NCBI RefSeq assembly: GCF_963668475.1
Contig: NZ_OY764544.1
Span: forward strand, 1,612,001-1,676,000
Direction: 5' to 3'
Source: an uncultured Methanospirillum sp.
GTDB taxonomy: Archaea; Halobacteriota; Methanomicrobia; Methanomicrobiales; Methanospirillaceae
DNA: 64,000 bases
Shown: positions 61,260 to 64,000 of the stretch, one piece after another
Layout: every line of letters starts with the position of its first letter
How positions within the stretch are numbered: the stretch's first letter is position 1
The notes under the pieces: model-generated
Seen by the model: only the letters and a program-made list of their open reading frames with translations
Database searches by the model: none
What the model was told of the DNA's origin: nothing
Made by a program: the position numbers and the translations under genes

Positions 61260-62672
61260 ATGAATTCACTGATGAGAGTGCGACTGAACACCGTACTGGA
61301 TGAAGGATCATTCGTACCCCTCATCAGATCTGAAGATACCGAGTTGGTCGGCGGAACCGGATGTATTGATGGCAGAAAGGTCTGCATTATCGCCATCAAC
61401 CCGGTAGCTTCAGTTCCACTTGATCCTTTTGAAGTTCTCCAGGATGAACTGGCACTCCTTGAATACGCAGAAGAGCACCATCTCCCGGTCATCCACCTTG
61501 CTGACAGGCCAGGACGGGTGCCAATGAGCACCACCGCCATCCCGCTCTCAATTATGAGGACATATATTGAGCCGAGAGGTGTCGGTAGTGTCTTCACAAA
61601 ATTTGCACGATTGTCAGGAGTGGTTCCCCGCATTGCAGTTGTGTTCAGCCCGATTGCAACAACCTTGACATACCCGGTTGCTGAGTGCGATGTTGTCCTG
61701 ATGACAAAAGCATCAGGGATGTCCCTTGCCCGCCCTGATATGCAGCATCTTATGACCGGAGAGGCTGCGTCATACGAGGCATACGGGGGGGCAGAGATGC
61801 ATGCAACGGTGTCGGGAACCTGCGATATCTTATGTGATTCTCCGGATGAGGCTCTTCAGGCGGTCAAAAGAACCCTCCACTCGTTTCCATCATGGTACAG
61901 AGAGAGACCACCGTTATGTAAGCCTCGAAATCCTGATCCTGATGCCCGGCTTCCTTCTCCCCTGACACTTGCATATCCATATTCGCGGTTTGATATGCAC
62001 GATCTCATTGAGACGTTCATCGATCAGGATACTTTTCTGGATCACAGAGCCCTCTATGCAAGTGAACTCATCACAGGGTTTGCAAGGGTGAACGGCATGA
62101 CTCTTGGGATTATTGCAAACAATTCCCAGTACAAAGGGGGCATTCTCTTCTCAGAAACCTGCATCAAACTTGCCTCGTTTGCCTCGTTGTGCGATTCATT
62201 CAACATCCCTCTCTTATTCCTTGCTGACCTGCCCGGGTTTATGGTCGGAAAGGAATCAGAATGTTCAGGGATCATTCATCATGGCGCTCTTGTCTTCTCA
62301 ACGCTTGCCAACCTCTCAGTACCAAAGATCTGTATCATAGTCAGAAAGGCGTATACTGCAGGGCTGTATGCTATGTGCGGGACCGGGTTTGAACCTGACC
62401 GGCTGCTGGCATTTCCTGATGCAGAACTGACCATATACGGAACAAGAGCAGCGTCCAAACTGGCAGAAGAGAGCGGCCTTACTCCGGATGAGATTAAAGC
62501 AGTCGAAAAGGCTGTAAAAGCAACTGCAGATCCCAGACGTCACGCTGAATCAGGGTGTATAGATGGAATAATCGAACCTGATAAGGTGCGGGTTGAGGTA
62601 TCAGATCTTCTTGAGCATGCGTATTCTGTTCCATTAAACCGGACGTATCCTAGACGGGTACTCTGCCTGTAA
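61260..62672 (+). CDS. Acyl-CoA carboxylase carboxyltransferase subunit
   Basis: The protein is 470 residues with the crotonase-type double domain of biotin-dependent carboxyl transferases (AccD/PccB type). Visible stretches are TGCIDGRKVCIIAINPVAS, the N-terminal region RAYVMTKASG-like EAECDVVLMTKASGMSLARP and GAEMHATVSGTCDI, and the C-terminal half with DLPGFMVGKESECSGIIHHG, VRKAYTAGLYAMCGTGFEPD and LTIYGTRAASKLAEESGLT. The first half is shorter than in PccB (total usually about 510-520). The substrate is not known. No biotin carboxylase is in the window. Confidence 0.85.
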   Translation: MNSLMRVRLNTVLDEGSFVPLIRSEDTELVGGTGCIDGRKVCIIAINPVASVPLDPFEVLQDELALLEYAEEHHLPVIHLADRPGRVPMSTTAIPLSIMRTYIEPRGVGSVFTKFARLSGVVPRIAVVFSPIATTLTYPVAECDVVLMTKASGMSLARPDMQHLMTGEAASYEAYGGAEMHATVSGTCDILCDSPDEALQAVKRTLHSFPSWYRERPPLCKPRNPDPDARLPSPLTLAYPYSRFDMHDLIETFIDQDTFLDHRALYASELITGFARVNGMTLGIIANNSQYKGGILFSETCIKLASFASLCDSFNIPLLFLADLPGFMVGKESECSGIIHHGALVFSTLANLSVPKICIIVRKAYTAGLYAMCGTGFEPDRLLAFPDAELTIYGTRAASKLAEESGLTPDEIKAVEKAVKATADPRRHAESGCIDGIIEPDKVRVEVSDLLEHAYSVPLNRTYPRRVLCL

Positions 62673-62886
62673 GCCTTTTTTACCTTTTTTAGAACTCTCC
62701 AGGAAGGAATGTAATAAGACCTGAGGGTCTTCGGATCTTTGAAAATTGTTCTGACATCGGGATGATAGATATGCTCTCCTTCACCGTTAAACCGCATATT
62801 GATATACATAAGGATTGAAGATGGTGAGAAGGTGATGGTACAAACCCAAGGTTAATGCTCCAGTCAGACGCAAAAACAGGGAGACA

Positions 62887-63081
62887 ATGAAACTTATCTT
62901 TCCTGATGGGCATGATGCAGAGGTTGCTTCAGAAGGCCGGACAATAGAAACGATTATTCTGGACCTAGGACTCAACCCGCTCGAACTTCTCGTCTCACGG
63001 GATGGTGAGATAATTCCCGAAGACACAATCGGAAATGAGAGCGATACCATCAGGCTCATCAGGATATCGCATGGAGGGTAA
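62887..63081 (+). CDS. ThiS/MoaD-like sulfur carrier
   Basis: The protein is 64 residues with a beta-grasp fold: MKLIFPDGHDAEVASEGRTI, then LGLNPLELLVSRDGEIIPED and an end of RISHGG. The Gly-Gly tail is the thiocarboxylate site. GGGAGA precedes the ATG. The stop overlaps the start of the TtuA/NcsA-type gene, so the two proteins are made together and the carrier probably donates sulfur for 2-thiouridine in tRNA. Confidence 0.9.
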   Translation: MKLIFPDGHDAEVASEGRTIETIILDLGLNPLELLVSRDGEIIPEDTIGNESDTIRLIRISHGG

Positions 63082-63988
63082 GCGACCGGCCTGCTCTATC
63101 TGCTCCACTCCGGCTGTGTATCTGGATCGGGAGAGCGGAGCCCATCTCTGCAGTCGGCACCTCAAAGAGTCGGTTGAGTCCAGAGTTTTGAGCCGGCTCA
63201 TGCAGGAGGAGCCTCTTCCGGAGATCATCGGGGTTGCATTCAGTGGGGGGAAGGATAGTACGGCTCTTCTCGCAGTTCTTGCATCCCTGAAAGAGAGGAT
63301 TCCATCACGGCTGATTGCACTCACTGTTGACGAAGGTATCAGTGGGTACCGGGAGGATACCATCAGGCATGCGAAGGATGTATGCACCAGACTTGGCGTC
63401 GAGCACAGGATCATCAGTTTTACCAGATTGTATGGCAGAAGTCTCGATGAGATTCTGAAGAGTTCCAACCGAAAAGCATGCACTGTTTGTGGAATTCTCA
63501 GAAGGCGGGCACTTGAGGCGTTAGCTGAAGAAGAGGGAGTCCATCTCATTGTCACCGGTCATAACCAGGATGATCATGCCCAGACGACGCTGATGAATGC
63601 CTTCTCTGCTGACATTAAAAAAGTGTTTGCGGGTTCAGGGAGTACATCGCGGTTTGCACGCCGGATCAAACCATTTGCAGCGGTGAGCGAGAGAGAAGTG
63701 ACACTCTATGCTATCGTCTCTGATCTTTTCATGGACCTTCCCGAATGCCCGTATGCAGGGGAGGCTCTCAGGGGAGAAGTCAGGAGACTTCTGAACAGGT
63801 TTGAGCAGGAACATCCGGGTTCGATGAGAAATCTTGCTCGTGTCGAGGAGAATATCAGAGCCCGGTTGCATAATAAAGTCCAGAAAACACCAATGGAGAC
63901 GTGTAAGGTCTGTGGATGGCCCGGCTCCGGGGATGTCTGTCAGGTTTGTATGCTGCTCAAAGAACAACAAACCCAACGAATAGAATAA
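63071..63988 (+). CDS. tRNA 2-thiolation enzyme, TtuA/NcsA (TIGR00269) type
   Basis: The protein is 305 residues from the ATG at 63071, just before the ThiS-like stop. A zinc-ribbon at the N-terminus (CSICSTPAVYLDRESGAHLC) is followed by the PP-loop SGGKDS near residue 59, the iron-sulfur cluster cysteines in CTVCGILRRR and CPYAGE, and a C-terminal zinc-ribbon (CKVCGWPGSGDVCQVC). It belongs to the TtuA/NcsA family that makes s2U34 or s2T54 with a ubiquitin-like sulfur carrier, here the one just upstream. The pair ends 12 bp before the window edge. Confidence 0.92.
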   Translation: MEGKRPACSICSTPAVYLDRESGAHLCSRHLKESVESRVLSRLMQEEPLPEIIGVAFSGGKDSTALLAVLASLKERIPSRLIALTVDEGISGYREDTIRHAKDVCTRLGVEHRIISFTRLYGRSLDEILKSSNRKACTVCGILRRRALEALAEEEGVHLIVTGHNQDDHAQTTLMNAFSADIKKVFAGSGSTSRFARRIKPFAAVSEREVTLYAIVSDLFMDLPECPYAGEALRGEVRRLLNRFEQEHPGSMRNLARVEENIRARLHNKVQKTPMETCKVCGWPGSGDVCQVCMLLKEQQTQRIE

Positions 63989-64000
63989 CCATTCTAGTTT

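Overview
The window is archaeal and comes from a hydrogenotrophic methanogen, most likely Methanomicrobiales and probably Methanospirillum-like. The evidence is a complete tetrahydromethanopterin S-methyltransferase (mtr) operon, the methanogen-specific families DUF1890 and DUF1894, TATA-box promoters, an ATPase-less PAS sensor style common in that order, S-layer-like secreted proteins, and tRNA genes without encoded CCA. The genus is inferred from general features, not from a search.

Layout. 1-3.1 kb: a partial MarR-type regulator with its operator, a small exported protein, an MFS exporter and a secreted protein. 3.1-9.2 kb: mtrE-D-C-B-A-F-(A-G fusion)-H, driven from a long AT-rich leader and ended by a hairpin terminator that contains the mtrH stop codon. 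9.2-13 kb: a cysteine locus of cysE (with a C-terminal DUF59 domain), cysK, cysS and tRNA-Cys. cysE and cysK share the palindrome core CACAATTGTG. 13-17 kb: a TetR regulator plus ferredoxin-type aldo/keto reductase unit with a clear operator, then a PurM-fold protein and a ThiN protein. 17-19.3 kb: a MacB-like ABC cassette. 19.4-25.8 kb: sulfur-transfer genes (cysteine desulfurase-like, MoaE, E1-like, ThiI, LarE). 26-28.2 kb: an EndoIII-like protein, a decayed LytS-type gene and a secreted repeat protein. 28.9-34.5 kb: a CPA2 antiporter and a three-gene nitrogenase-like operon (H, D, K). 34.6-40.4 kb: a membrane histidine kinase and two secreted esterase-like proteins. 40.9-42.1 kb: an IS630-type element beside a second tRNA-Cys. 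42.7-53.6 kb: signalling proteins (MCP with tandem PAS repeats, CheW, two large PAS proteins), a decayed ISL3 transposase and a secreted protein. 53.8-58.4 kb: a TlpA-like lipoprotein, MoaD and E1, a small HTH regulator carrying the same palindrome, a radical SAM protein, DUF1894 and DUF1890. 58.5-64 kb: an orphan substrate-binding protein, a LytS-PP2C phosphatase, an acyl-CoA carboxylase subunit, a ThiS-like carrier and a TtuA/NcsA-type tRNA thiolase.

Sulfur is the recurring theme: cysteine synthesis and charging, persulfide generation, two ubiquitin-like sulfur carriers, two E1 enzymes, ThiI, LarE and TtuA. A shared palindrome ties cysE, cysK, a small winged-helix gene and, weakly, the DUF1890/substrate-binding-protein divergent region into one candidate regulon.

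The strongest candidates for something undescribed are: (1) the nitrogenase-like HDK operon, which keeps the H-protein cluster cysteines, all six P-cluster cysteines and a Cys/His pair at the FeMo-cofactor positions, with no nifE, nifN or nifB beside it; (2) the MtrA-MtrG fusion downstream of a full-length mtrA; (3) a roughly 62-bp palindromic repeat found twice between genes and once in frame inside the radical SAM gene; (4) the sulfur-regulon palindrome; (5) two dissimilar tRNA-Cys genes, one with G73 placed directly in front of a cysS whose product lacks a canonical zinc-ligand cysteine.
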